NCBI RefSeq assembly: GCF_026427715.1
Contig: NZ_CP107558.1
Span: 1,835,001-1,899,000 of the forward strand
Direction: 5' to 3'
Length of the DNA stretch: 64,000 bases
Source of the DNA: Methylocystis sp. MJC1
Lineage (GTDB): Bacteria; Pseudomonadota; Alphaproteobacteria; Rhizobiales; Beijerinckiaceae
The notes under the pieces are model-generated. The model was given only the letters and a program-made list of their open reading frames with translations, searched no databases and was not told the DNA's origin. Positions 44,818 through 54,027 of this stretch are shown in pieces. Position 1 is the stretch's first letter. Each line of letters starts with the position of its first letter. A program made the position numbers and the translations under genes.

Positions 44818-45065
44818 GGGGTAGTCTAAAATGGATTTATTTCAGTCTGCTGCCTCGGATCGCCCTGGGAGCGGAGCATCTCCCAATCAATCCCTGGCAT
44901 GTGACTAAGGTGCCACAGCCTTCGCTCGGCCACAAGCAAAGCGTTGAGAAAAGGTTAACGGGCTTGGCCATTGGCACATAGGCTGCTCTCGAAGCGGTGA
45001 GACGGGCGAAGACGGCGTCGTCCGTTCCAATACGACGCAGGAATCCCAATTCGGGGCGGCAACGC

Positions 45066-45659
45066 ATGAGACATCAGGTCAGCAAGGATTTATTCGCCTA
45101 TTGGCGTGAACTCAAAGGCGCGCGTTCCACCCCCGATCGGTCGGACATCGACCCCGGGAAGATCCGCCATATACTGGCGGACACCTTCATTATCGAAGTG
45201 GATGCCGACCGCACTTTTCCGCTGCGTCTTTCCGGCACGCGCGTCAATGCCCTTTGGCTTCGAGAACAGAAGGGCAGTTCTTTTCTCGATCTATGGGGAG
45301 CTGACGACCGCCAAAGCGTGTCGGCGGCGCTCTCCACAGTCATCGATGGCGTTGCGCCCGTCGTGGCGGGCGTGAACACAAGGACCGAGGACAATAGCCG
45401 CCTGGAGCTCGAGCTGCTTTTGTTGCCGCTACGATACTTCGGGAAAACCCATTCGCGCGTGCTTGGCGCGCTTTCGCCGGCTTACCAGCCCGACTGGCTC
45501 GGTTACCTGTCGGCGGGGCCGCTCGAATTGGTCTCCATGCGCGTGATCGACGCGCCAGCCGCCCGGGCGGGCGCCTCTTTGCGAAGGTCCGATCCTGTCG
45601 GAGTCTCACGCCCACGTCCGCATCTCGTCGTTTACGAGGGTTATCAACTGCGACGTTGA
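45066..45659 (+). CDS. PAS_5-family PAS-domain protein
   Basis: This 197-residue protein is of the alphaproteobacterial PAS_5 type: VSKDLFAYWRELKGARSTPD, RHILADTFIIEVD, FPLRLSGTRVNALW and LELELLLLPLRYFGK are the family blocks. There is no kinase or output domain. Members are common in Hyphomicrobiales, often beside PilZ genes, and may sense small molecules. It is followed by a PilZ protein 85 nt away. Confidence 0.85.
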   Translation: MRHQVSKDLFAYWRELKGARSTPDRSDIDPGKIRHILADTFIIEVDADRTFPLRLSGTRVNALWLREQKGSSFLDLWGADDRQSVSAALSTVIDGVAPVVAGVNTRTEDNSRLELELLLLPLRYFGKTHSRVLGALSPAYQPDWLGYLSAGPLELVSMRVIDAPAARAGASLRRSDPVGVSRPRPHLVVYEGYQLRR

Positions 45660-45744
45660 CATTCGATTTTAATCGATCGTAAGCAATCCTTAATAGGCTG
45701 TGCAGTAACGTCTTCGGCGACTAAATGCGGAAGTACGCGCAAAC

Positions 45745-46359
45745 ATGGCCGCTATTCAACCCGAACTCAATTATCTTTATGATTTGCGTGAGAACCGGCG
45801 TTTTCAGCGGGTTCCCGTCACTTTGTTCGGACGATACATGCTCGAATCCCGGCGCGAATATCCGTGCCAGACCGTCGAGATGTCGCCCGGCGACATGACG
45901 TTGTTCGCTCCCGTCAAGGCGGAGATCGGCGAGAAGGTCGTCGTCTATCTCGACGAGATCGGCCGGTTCGCGGGGGTCACGACGCGGCAAACCAACTCCG
46001 GATTCATCTTGACGATGAATTTGCCGCCGATGAAGCGGGACAAACTCGCGGACCAGCTGACCTGGTTTGCGAACCGTCACGCGATCAGCCTCCCGGAAGA
46101 CCGCCGTCACGATCGCGTTGTGCCCCTGATGCCGCGCACGCTGTTGCGCCTGCCGGACGGCCAGGAAATCATCGCCAAGATCAAGGATATTTCACTCTCG
46201 GGCGTCGGCCTCGAGACGGATGCGCGACCGCCGCTCGGCACGGCCGTCATCATCGGATCGACGCCCGCGAAGATTGTGCGTCATTTCGAAGGGGGCATCG
46301 GCGCCGAGTTCGACAAGCCCTTCAATCCCGGCGATATCGACGAAGCGACGCGCCTTTAG
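45745..46359 (+). CDS. Double PilZ-domain protein
   Basis: This 204-residue cytosolic protein has two PilZ domains. The first starts ENRRFQRVPVTLFGRYM (about 16-32) and the second DRRHDRVVPLMPRTLLRL with IKDISLSGVGLETD (about 118-160). The RxxxR and D/NxSxxG motifs bind c-di-GMP; the second domain has both (RRHDR, DISLSG) and the first only an imperfect pair (MSPGDMT). It probably reports c-di-GMP to motility or polysaccharide export. It follows the PAS_5 gene. Confidence 0.88.
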   Translation: MAAIQPELNYLYDLRENRRFQRVPVTLFGRYMLESRREYPCQTVEMSPGDMTLFAPVKAEIGEKVVVYLDEIGRFAGVTTRQTNSGFILTMNLPPMKRDKLADQLTWFANRHAISLPEDRRHDRVVPLMPRTLLRLPDGQEIIAKIKDISLSGVGLETDARPPLGTAVIIGSTPAKIVRHFEGGIGAEFDKPFNPGDIDEATRL

Positions 46360-46380
46360 TCAAAGGCGCGCGCTCCTCGC

Positions 46381-46593
46381 TCAACCGCCGCCAATTCCCT
46401 CGACAATTCGGCCTGTTCCATCACAGCGCGCGCAAATCTCGTCGAGTTGCGCCCCGGTTTCGGGATCGGTCTTCTTCCCGCTGCCGTGGCATTCCGGGCA
46501 GATATCTTCACCGGTCCCAGGGGCGCCTGGTTCAGGATCGTCTGAAGGCGTGCGTTGTCGGGAGGGAGGCTTGGGCTGCATGGCAGGCGCCAT
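46381..46593 (-). CDS. Mini zinc-finger protein with DnaJ-type CXXCXGXG pair
   Basis: This 70-residue protein has a disordered Pro/Ser/Glu-rich head and two CXXCXGXG motifs (CPECHGSGKK and CARCDGTGRI) separated by 18 residues. They form one zinc centre like those of DnaJ's Cys-rich region, but there is no J-domain. Alphaproteobacteria carry such small proteins, of unknown role. An internal ATG at 46581 is a possible start. Confidence 0.75.
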   Translation of the reverse strand: MAPAMQPKPPSRQRTPSDDPEPGAPGTGEDICPECHGSGKKTDPETGAQLDEICARCDGTGRIVEGIGGG

Positions 46594-46670
46594 TGTTGTT
46601 GTCGCCCACCATACATAGCGCGCCGCGGTCTCCCGTTACGCTATTTTTCGACCCGCCGCCGGCTAAAGCC

Positions 46671-48716
46671 TTAAGCGTTTGCTGGCGCAAAGCCGCGCTG
46701 TCGCAATAGCGCCTCGACGGTGGGCATGCGTCCGCGGAACCCCACATAGGCGTCGCTGGCGTCTTGGCGCCCGCCCGCCGCATAAATGAACTTCCGGAGC
46801 CGATCCGCGACGTCGGGATTGAAAGGATCGCCGCTTTCCTTGAAGGCGGCGAAAGCGTCGGCGTCGAGAACCTCGGCCCAGAGATAGCTGTAATAGCCGG
46901 CCGAATAGCCATCCCCCGAAAAGACGTGGCTGAAGTGGGGGAGGCGATGCCGCATCACGATCTCTTCCGGCATCGAGATGCTGTCGAGACTCTGCCGCTC
47001 GAATGCGCTCGCGTCGAAATCAGGCGACGCGCCACGCTCGTGAATATGGAGATCGACATAGGCCGAGGCGCAAAACTCCACCGCGGCGAAGCCTTGGTTG
47101 AAGTGCCGAGCCTCAGTGATGCGCTGAAGCAGATCGTCGGGGATCGGGGCGCCCGTCTCCGCATGCAAGGCGAATTGCTTCAAAACCTCCGGCTCCATCA
47201 GCCAATGCTCGTAAAGCTGCGACGGCAGCTCGACGAAATCGCGCGCAACGCTGGTTCCGGAAACGATCGGAAAAGTCACGTCCGACAACATGCCATGCAG
47301 CGCGTGGCCGAATTCATGGAAGAGCGTGCGCGCGTCGTCGAGACTGAGCAGCGTGGCCGCTCCATCCGCGCCTTTGGTAAAATTCGTCACATTGACGATG
47401 ATCGGCCTGACCTCGCCATCGAGCTTATGCTGCGAGCGGAAATCCGACATCCAGGCGCCGCTGCGCTTCGAGGGCCGCGCGAAATAGTCGGCGAGGAAAA
47501 GCGCGACATGCTTGCCGTCACGGTCCAGCACCTCGAAGGCGCGCACGTCGGGATGATAGAGCTTTAAGTCCTTCTGCTCGACGAAGCGAAGGCCGAAGAG
47601 CCGCTCGGCGACATGAAAGGCGGCCGCCGTCATCTTCTCGAGCTGGAAATAGGGGCGCAGGGCCGCCTGATCGAGATCGTAGCGGTCCTTCTTCACGCGC
47701 TCGGCATAGTAGCGCCAGTCGTGTCCCACGACGGCGAAATTCGCGCCCTCCTGATCGGCGAGCGCCTGGAGCTGCGCGCGCTCCTCGGTGGCGCGGCCAA
47801 GCGCGGGCGTCCAGAGATTATCCAGAAGGTCGCGCACCGCGCGCGGCGTCTTCGCCATCGTGTCGTCGAGCTTGAAATCGGCGAAGCTCTCAAAGCCCAT
47901 GAGCTTGGCGCGCTGGGCGCGCAATTCGACGATCTCTTTGATGAGCTGCCGGTTGTCGGTCTCGCCGCCATTCTCGCCCCGGCTCGCCCAGGCGCGAAAG
48001 ACTATCTCGCGCAGATCGCGGCGCGTGGATGTTTGCAGGAAGGTCTCGGCGCTGGAGCGCGCCAAAGTCACGGCATATTTGCCGGGCGCGCCGCGCTCCG
48101 CAGCAATCTGCGCCGCCGCCGCGCGGAAATCGGCCGAGAGGCCGTCGAGATCGTCTTCTTCCAGGAGCAGCAGCCAGGAAGATTCGTCCGCCAGCACATT
48201 TTGCGAGAAGCGCGTGGAGAGTTCCGCGAGCCGCTCCATGATCGTCTTGAGCCGCGCCTTGTCGTTGTCGTTCAGCTTGGCGCCGGCCCGCACGAAGTTC
48301 TTATAGGTCAGCTCCAGAACGCGGCGCTGCTCGGGCGTGAAGTCGAGCGTGTCGCGATTTTCATAAAGCGCTTCGACGCGCCCAAAGAGCGCGGCGTTCA
48401 TGGAAATCTCGCTGTCGTGTCTCGACAGGGCGCTCGCCATGTCGCGCTCGACCTCCTGCAACTCGGGAGTCGTATCGGTCGCGGCGACGTTCCAGAAGAC
48501 CGAGCCGACGTCGGTCAAGAGCCGGCCAGCGCGTTCAAGGGCCTCGATTGTGTTCGCGAAATCGGGCGGCGACGGGTTATTCGCGATCTCGTCGATCTCG
48601 GCGCTGTGGCGCGCCAGCGCCGTCTCAAAGGCGGGCCGAAAATGAGCGCTTTGGATTTGGTCGAAGGGCGGCAGACGGAAAGGGGTCGCCCAGGAAGCAA
48701 GGAGTGGGTTCGACAT
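46671..48716 (-). CDS. M3-family metallopeptidase (Dcp/oligopeptidase A-like)
   Basis: This 681-residue zinc peptidase has HEXXH in TLFHEFGHALHGML and a third ligand Glu in the AVEFCASAYVDLH region. FDQIQSAHFRPAFETALARH is the usual N-terminus. It degrades short peptides in the cytosol, including signal-peptide remnants. The ATG at 48716 has GAGGAA upstream; extra N-terminal codons to 48788 were rejected. It resembles peptidyl-dipeptidase Dcp or OpdA; I do not decide between them. Confidence 0.93.
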   Translation of the reverse strand: MSNPLLASWATPFRLPPFDQIQSAHFRPAFETALARHSAEIDEIANNPSPPDFANTIEALERAGRLLTDVGSVFWNVAATDTTPELQEVERDMASALSRHDSEISMNAALFGRVEALYENRDTLDFTPEQRRVLELTYKNFVRAGAKLNDNDKARLKTIMERLAELSTRFSQNVLADESSWLLLLEEDDLDGLSADFRAAAAQIAAERGAPGKYAVTLARSSAETFLQTSTRRDLREIVFRAWASRGENGGETDNRQLIKEIVELRAQRAKLMGFESFADFKLDDTMAKTPRAVRDLLDNLWTPALGRATEERAQLQALADQEGANFAVVGHDWRYYAERVKKDRYDLDQAALRPYFQLEKMTAAAFHVAERLFGLRFVEQKDLKLYHPDVRAFEVLDRDGKHVALFLADYFARPSKRSGAWMSDFRSQHKLDGEVRPIIVNVTNFTKGADGAATLLSLDDARTLFHEFGHALHGMLSDVTFPIVSGTSVARDFVELPSQLYEHWLMEPEVLKQFALHAETGAPIPDDLLQRITEARHFNQGFAAVEFCASAYVDLHIHERGASPDFDASAFERQSLDSISMPEEIVMRHRLPHFSHVFSGDGYSAGYYSYLWAEVLDADAFAAFKESGDPFNPDVADRLRKFIYAAGGRQDASDAYVGFRGRMPTVEALLRQRGFAPANA

Positions 48717-49051
48717 CAGGTTCCTCATGCGGAGCGGGGCTCCATCGTTACCTGACAGCATAGCGTCTTTGCGTCCGCGGCTGGACAAAAATCAGCTGGA
48801 CCGCGCGCCTTCAGGCGCGCTCGACATGGGGCCTGAAGGCCCCCGCAGACTGCTGACAAAGTGGCGACGACGCCCCTCGCGCTTCGAGACGCCTGCTGCG
48901 CAGGCTCCTCAGCATGAGGGGCTCTCGCTTCTGCCCCAAACACATAGGCTTCATCCTGAGGAGCGAGCGAAGCTCGCGTCTCGAAGGACGAGGCCGCCTC
49001 GGAGGTTTGTCGATAAACTGTGCGGGCCTGAAGGCCCGCGGTCCGGCCGGC
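48717..49051. repeat. Repeat-filled intergenic stretch
   Basis: There is no gene. It holds CCTTCAGGC-type palindromes at about 48795-48840 and 49020-49045, and a CTTCGAGACGC...CTCCTCAGCATGAGG...TCCTGAGGAGC...GCGTCTCGAAGGACGAGG element at 48881-48994 whose ends are inverted. The same element is at 50623-50735, and one arm at 56109-56156. Confidence 0.65.
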
Positions 49052-49762
49052 TTACTTGCACTCCTGCGCCACGCGCGCCAGCGCGTCGGAGAGGCCCTTG
49101 AGCGTATAGGTGTCGGTGGTCGAGGTGCCTTTCGCCGAGGCGGCCTTCACCACGAGCTTGGCGCCGCCGCGCAGCGCGCCGACGAACTCCTTCTCCTTGG
49201 CCTGATCCTTCACCCAGGCGTTCGTGCCCTTGGTGATCAGCTCCCAGTCGTCGCCGTCGATCGCGGCGTTGGCGGCGGAGCCGTCCTTGGTGGCGTAGCC
49301 GAGATTGATCGCCACCTCGTTGCGCACGCCCTCGCCGGGCCGCGACGAGATGAAAATATAGGCCGAGGTGTCCTTCAGCTTCGTCTTGGGTTCGCGGAGC
49401 TTGGGCTGGCCGAGCGCATAGCAGGTTTTGTCCTTGCCGCCCTGGGCCAGATAGGCCCCCCAGTCCCCGAACGTCGCGAGCTGCTCGGGCTTGCCTGAGC
49501 CGGCGTTTTTGTCGGCCTTGTCCGCCTTGCCCCTTCTCTTGCCCTTCTTGTCGGTCGATTCCTCGGGAGCTGCCGCCTCGTCCGCAGGCTTCTCCTTGGC
49601 GTCCTTTTTGGACGCGTCTTTCGCGGCCGCCGGCTTCTCCTTGGCGAGAGCCGGGGCGGGGGCGGCCATATAGGTCGCCGAGAGCGCAAGCGCGAGCGAC
49701 AGGCCGAGCCAGGGCGCGCGCCTGGCGAATAGAGACGGGAGCGACGATTCGTTCAACATCAC
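49052..49762 (-). CDS. Invasion-associated locus B (IalB) family protein
   Basis: This 236-residue exported protein has a signal peptide (about 1-40, LGLSLALALSATYMAAPAPALA), then a Lys/Ala/Asp-rich linker (about 41-90). The IalB domain follows (QLATFGDWGAYLAQGGKDKTCYAL to LARVAQECK), with a Cys pair at the domain ends that likely forms a disulfide. IalB was named in Bartonella; the family is widespread in free-living Hyphomicrobiales and its general role is unclear. Confidence 0.88.
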   Translation of the reverse strand: MMLNESSLPSLFARRAPWLGLSLALALSATYMAAPAPALAKEKPAAAKDASKKDAKEKPADEAAAPEESTDKKGKRRGKADKADKNAGSGKPEQLATFGDWGAYLAQGGKDKTCYALGQPKLREPKTKLKDTSAYIFISSRPGEGVRNEVAINLGYATKDGSAANAAIDGDDWELITKGTNAWVKDQAKEKEFVGALRGGAKLVVKAASAKGTSTTDTYTLKGLSDALARVAQECK

Positions 49763-49809
49763 GTAAAGTCTACTTTCCGCTCATAGCGCGAACAAGACGG
49801 TTCGAGCGG

Positions 49810-50580
49810 TCAACCCTGCTTTTTGGCCGCCATCAGATAGTTCACGTCGGTGTCGTGGCTCTTGCGCCAGCTGCGCGTGAAGGGCTGGAAAGTCATGCCG
49901 GCGCGGTCGATCTCCCGCAGGCCGGCGCGGCGCACCCAGGCCGACAGCTCGTCGGGGCGGATGAATTTGTCGTGGTCATGCGTGCCCTTGGGCACCCAGC
50001 CCAGCACATATTCCGCGCCCAGGATCGCAAAGACATAGCTCTTCATCGTCCGGTCGATGGTGGCGAGGAACAAAAGGCCGCCGGGCCTAACCAGGCTGGA
50101 GAGCTTTTTAATGAACTCGCTCGGCCCCTCGACATGCTCGATCACTTCGAGCGCGGCGACCGCGTCGAATTGCTCGCCGGTCTCGGCGAGCGCCTCGGCG
50201 GTGATGTTCCGATAGTCGATCGCGAGCCCCATCTTCTCGGCGTGGCGGCTCGCCACCGCGATATTGTTGGGGGCAGGGTCGATCCCCGTCACCGTCGCGC
50301 CGAGTTCGGCAAGCGATTCGCTCAAAATGCCGCCGCCGCAGCCGATGTCGGCGATGCGCACGCCCTCGAGCGGGCGCTCCGGCGATTCGTTCAGCGCGCT
50401 TCTGTCGTTCAGCAGAAAGCGGCGGATGTGGTCGCGGATATAGGTGACGCGGATGGGGTTGATGTCGTGCAGGATGCCCATCTTGCCCTGCTTATCCCAC
50501 CAAAGATCGCCGAGGCGGTTGAAGCGCGCGACATCCTCGGGATTGACGCTGGCGGAGTGGGGGGCGGCGTGTTCGGACAA
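49810..50580 (-). CDS. ubiG: Ubiquinone biosynthesis O-methyltransferase
   Basis: This 256-residue SAM methyltransferase catalyses both O-methylations of ubiquinone synthesis. Motif I is VRIADIGCGGGILSESLAELG. The N-terminal SVNPEDVARFNRLGDLWWDK and the later YRNITAEALAE, HVEGPSEF and RDHDKF-like (GTHDHDKFIRPDEL) blocks are UbiG signatures. The frame opens at 50709 through a repeat; the TTG at 50580, with GAGG 6 nt upstream, is the best start. It diverges from lysC. Confidence 0.93.
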   Translation of the reverse strand: MSEHAAPHSASVNPEDVARFNRLGDLWWDKQGKMGILHDINPIRVTYIRDHIRRFLLNDRSALNESPERPLEGVRIADIGCGGGILSESLAELGATVTGIDPAPNNIAVASRHAEKMGLAIDYRNITAEALAETGEQFDAVAALEVIEHVEGPSEFIKKLSSLVRPGGLLFLATIDRTMKSYVFAILGAEYVLGWVPKGTHDHDKFIRPDELSAWVRRAGLREIDRAGMTFQPFTRSWRKSHDTDVNYLMAAKKQG

Positions 50581-50915
50581 GGGGGCCTCGCAACTGGTCT
50601 GATCGTTTCTCGCCGCGGCCCATGCTTCGAGACGCGCCCTCCGGGCGCTCCTCAGCATGAGGACGTGGACGACCCGAGAAAAGGGCTCCTCATCCTGAGG
50701 AGCCGCCAAAGGCTGGCGTCTCGAAGGACGAGGAGACTTTTTCTCGGCTGCCCCTGATGTGGGGCGGCCCGCCCGGCGTTGACAGGGCGGCAGGCGCCGT
50801 CACATATACGCGCGCTTTTTGCGGGACGCGAGCGTCTCGCACGGCGGCAGGCGGTTGGCAGTCCGCCGCTTCTGCCGGCCGCCCGTTTCCCGCTGCCCAA
50901 GACCGATATTCCCTG
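50581..50915. repeat. Divergent ubiG-lysC region with inverted repeat
   Basis: No gene is present. At 50623-50735 an element starts CTTCGAGACGCGCC, has hairpins GCTCCTCAGCATGAGG and CTCCTCATCCTGAGGAGC, and ends GCGTCTCGAAGGACGAGG. The remainder (50736-50915) is G+C-rich and must hold the lysC promoter. Confidence 0.6.
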
Positions 50916-52148
50916 ATGTCACGCCTGGTCATGAAATTCGGCGGCACCTCGGTCGCCAATGTCGAGCGCATCCGCAATGTCGCGCGCCATGTGAAGCGCG
51001 AGGTGGACGCCGGCCGCGAGGTCGCCGTGGTCGTCTCCGCCATGTCCGGCAAGACGAACGAGCTCGTCGCCTGGTGCAAGGAGGCGGCGCCGCTCTACGA
51101 CCAGCGCGAATATGATGCCGTCGTCGCCTCCGGCGAGCAGGTCACCGCCGGCCTTTTGGCCATCGCGCTGCAGGAGATCGGCGTTCCGGCGCGCTCTTGG
51201 CTCGGCTGGCAGGCGCCGATCTACACCAACGACACGCATGGTTCGGCGCGCATCGAATCGATCGAGGGCGCCGGCATCATCGAAGGCTTCAAACGCGGCG
51301 AGGTCGCCGTCGTCGCCGGCTTCCAGGGCGTCCACAAGGACAGCGGCCGCATAACCACGCTCGGCCGCGGCGGCTCGGACACGAGCGCGGTGGCCATCGC
51401 GGCGGCGATCCACGCCGATCGTTGCGACATCTACACCGACGTCGACGGCGTCTATACGACCGACCCACGCGTCGTGCCCAAGGCGCGCCGCATGGACCGC
51501 GTTGCCTTCGAAGAAATGCTGGAGATGGCGTCGCTCGGCGCCAAGGTTTTGCAGGTCCGCTCGGTCGAAGTCGCCATGGTGCACGGGGTGCGGACCTATG
51601 TGCGCTCCTCCTTCGACGATCCGGCCAATCCGGGCGAGGGGACGCTCATCTGCAACGAGGAGGACATTGTGGAAGCCCAGGTCGTCACAGGCATCGCCTT
51701 CTCGCGCGACGAGGCGCAGATCACGCTGCGCAACGTCGCCGACAAGCCGGGCGTCGCCGCCGCGGTCTTCATGCCGCTCTCCGAGGCCGGCATCAATGTC
51801 GACATGATCGTTCAGGTCGTCTCCGAGAAGGGCACGACCGACATGACCTTCACCGTCGGCTCGGCGGACTACGAACGCGCCTTCGCGATCCTCGATAAGA
51901 TCAAGGCCGAGATCGGCTTCCAGAGCATGGCGGGCGAAAAGGAAGTCGCGAAGATTTCCGCCATCGGCATCGGCATGAGAAGCCATGCCGGCGTCGCGGC
52001 GTGCGCCTTCCGGGCGCTCGCCGAAAAGGGCGTGAACATCCGCGCGATCACGACGTCCGAAATCAAATTCTCGGTGCTGATCGACGAGGCTTATACGGAG
52101 CTCGCCGTGCGCACCCTGCATTCGCTTTATGGGTTGGACGCGGCCTGA
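50916..52148 (+). CDS. lysC: Aspartate kinase
   Basis: This 410-residue enzyme phosphorylates aspartate, the first step to lysine, threonine and methionine. The kinase domain starts RLVMKFGGTSVANVERI and includes GRGGSDTSAVAIAAAI. Two ACT domains (about 265-335 and 345-405) give feedback inhibition. Its ATG at 50916 lacks a clear ribosome site, and an internal ATG at 50931 is possible. It catalyses the step before Asd. Confidence 0.95.
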   Translation: MSRLVMKFGGTSVANVERIRNVARHVKREVDAGREVAVVVSAMSGKTNELVAWCKEAAPLYDQREYDAVVASGEQVTAGLLAIALQEIGVPARSWLGWQAPIYTNDTHGSARIESIEGAGIIEGFKRGEVAVVAGFQGVHKDSGRITTLGRGGSDTSAVAIAAAIHADRCDIYTDVDGVYTTDPRVVPKARRMDRVAFEEMLEMASLGAKVLQVRSVEVAMVHGVRTYVRSSFDDPANPGEGTLICNEEDIVEAQVVTGIAFSRDEAQITLRNVADKPGVAAAVFMPLSEAGINVDMIVQVVSEKGTTDMTFTVGSADYERAFAILDKIKAEIGFQSMAGEKEVAKISAIGIGMRSHAGVAACAFRALAEKGVNIRAITTSEIKFSVLIDEAYTELAVRTLHSLYGLDAA

Positions 52149-52181
52149 CGCGGGAGCAGCCGGGCGAAGGCCGGGCGTGAG

Positions 52182-52325
52182 CTCATCCCTCCCCTTTATG
52201 GGGAGGGTGGCCCCGCGTAGCGGGGTCGGGTGGGGTAAGCCCCCAAACCCGAGCAGTGGCGGCAAGAACCTCACCCCGCGGCCTTCGTCCGCCGACCTCC
52301 CCGTAAAGGGGAGGTATGGGGGCTC
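52182..52325. repeat. CTCATCCCTCCCC inverted-repeat element
   Basis: CTCATCCCTCCCCTTTATGGGGAGGG...GGGGTCGGGTGGGGT at the left end is answered by ACCTCACCCCGCGG...GACCTCCCCGTAAAGGGGAGGTATGGGGG at the right. It belongs with the same general class as 22888-23100 and 27779-27880: paired G-rich hairpins in inverted order. It lies after lysC. Confidence 0.65.
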
Positions 52326-52430
52326 AACTACGCCAGGTCGTTCTTCACCCAGTTATTCGCCAAACATTGCTTGACGGTCAGGGTCAGCGCGACATTTCCC
52401 CTTCAGCCAATCCCTGAAGGGAGGGATGTC

Positions 52431-52883
52431 ATGGAAGACCTGACCCAACGCGTTGTCGGCTCGACGTCGCTCGAACCCTCGATCGCCAAAGCGGCGATCG
52501 GCCATGTGCTGCTGTTTCTGCGGGACAAGGTCCCTGGCGGCCATGTCGATGAATTCATCGCCAAAATGAAGGGCGCCCGCGAAGCGGTGGCCGCCGCGCA
52601 AGCCGCGGACGATGGCGGCGTGACGCAGGCGATCGAGGGCCTGACCAGCTTCATGGGCCATGGCCGCGCCGATCTGAATATTCTCGCTGGCAAGCTCGCC
52701 AATCTCGGCCTGACGGAGGCGCAGAGCGCTCAGCTGATCGAGGAGATGGTGGTTCGCGCCAAATCGCTGATCGGCGACGAGGGCGTAGCCAAAATCCGGG
52801 CGATCCTGCCCGCTTTGGCCGAGCGTTCCGGCGTCATGCCGCAGCAGCCCGGCGCAACTGGCGAGGCGCGTCCGCGCGCTTGA
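52431..52883 (+). CDS. Small helical protein, DUF2267-like (paralog 1)
   Basis: This 150-residue cytosolic, all-helical protein starts MEDLTQRVVGSTSLEPSIAK, with AAIGHVLLFLRDKVPGGHVD and a closing LPALAER block. GGAGGG lies 7 nt before the ATG. It is a paralog of the protein at 54028: both have IGHVL-FLRK-LP-G-V-EF and LA-KL--LGL. The best family guess is DUF2267-like, with unknown function. Confidence 0.7.
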   Translation: MEDLTQRVVGSTSLEPSIAKAAIGHVLLFLRDKVPGGHVDEFIAKMKGAREAVAAAQAADDGGVTQAIEGLTSFMGHGRADLNILAGKLANLGLTEAQSAQLIEEMVVRAKSLIGDEGVAKIRAILPALAERSGVMPQQPGATGEARPRA

Positions 52884-52914
52884 GGAAAACCGCTGTGACG
52901 CGGCCCGCGCCGCG

Positions 52915-53900
52915 TCACAGCGGCCATTGGACGATGAGAATGTCGAGGTCTTTCTTCGGCGTGAAGTCTTTGTAGCGGACCTCGAACTGCGTCGGCGAAA
53001 TCTTCTTCACGCCCTCCGCGCAGAAGCTCACCAGCGTATCCGGCGCGCCCTTGTCGACCACGAGGCGGAAATCGCCAATCGGGCCTTTCCAATTCGCGCC
53101 GGTCGTCAGCACATAGCCGAGCCAGATTTCGCCATAGGTGTCTCTATTCCCGGTTTTCTGCATGCGCTTGTCGAAGCTCGCGATCCACTCCTTGTCGATG
53201 CAATATTTGCGTTGCTTATTCTTGAACCAGTCGTTTTGGCGCTGGCTGGCGGTGAGTCCGCCCCCGACGCTGCCGCCGAGGAGAGGAACATATTCATGTT
53301 CGACGACGACGCTCGCTTTGGCGGGGAAAGTCTGCATGCGCGTGACGCTGGTGCGCAACGACCATTGGGCTGTGTAAAAATGCGCGCCCTCCGCTGAGTC
53401 GTCGCGCAGGAGGCCTTCGGCGACGAGCTTGTCGCGCTCCGCTTTCGGCGCCTTTTTGACGGCCTCGTCGAATTTCGTGGCGCGGTAATTGAGCGGGATC
53501 TTCAAGGCCGAAAGCCGGGCCGTGACGTCTTTCCCTTTGAAAAACGCCTGCTCGACGATGTCCAGCGCAAGCGGCTTGCCATCGACGGTGGTTTTGAACT
53601 TGAGATCGGCCTCCGGCTGCTCCAGAAAGCCTTGTTCTCCATATCGTCCGGCGGAATGTCGGGCAGGGGGAAGGCGACGAGCGTCTCGATCGGCTGGTCG
53701 CTCGTATTGGTGAAGCGATAGGTCACGCGCACGCGGTCGCGAGAGACATATAGATCCTCGCTGTCCATCCTGATGGAATCGGAGTGTTTCAGAGTCAGCC
53801 CACCGAGCGCGATTTCCGCCTGGGTGTCGTTCGCGTGGGACGGCAATGAAAACGCGGCCGCGAAAGCGAGCGTCGCGGCGCCTGCAAAGAATCGAGACAT
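52915..53900 (-). pseudogene. DUF4424-type exported protein broken by a frameshift
   Basis: The N-terminal part (from the ATG at 53900, signal peptide MSRFFAGAATLAFAAAFSLP) reads to DMENKAFW. The frame must then shift near 53626-53632 to continue as FLEQPEADLKFKTTVDGKPL and join the C-terminal part ending at 52915. Read this way the two pieces make one protein of about 328 residues, the usual DUF4424 length. One base seems to be missing after AACAAGGC. The upstream AGGAG is intact. It is a recent pseudogene, a sequence error, or a programmed shift. Confidence 0.8.
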
Positions 53901-54027
53901 GGCTTCTCCTCTACAGACTTAGCTTAAGCCCCCGAACGGGCGGCCTCAATCGCCCTGCGCCGCCGCTTGCAATTGTCACGGGGCCCGGCGACAGTCTCGC
54001 GCCTGTTGAGGCGTGAGGAGGGTCGTG

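Larger units (their letters stand above)
44690..45065. other. Gene-free stretch between rhomboid and PAS_5 genes
   Basis: This 376-bp stretch contains the TATAAT, the long hairpin, and a 65-codon plus-strand frame (44784-44981) that I do not believe: it has no ribosome site and begins inside the hairpin. The remainder has no recognised element. Confidence 0.55.

Noticed and set aside
44784..44981. 65-codon plus-strand frame between rhomboid and PAS_5 genes
   Set aside because: It begins inside the hairpin, has no ribosome site and its translation is not protein-like.
50581..50709. N-terminal extension of ubiG
   Set aside because: It reads through a dispersed repeat; the TTG at 50580 with GAGG is the better start.
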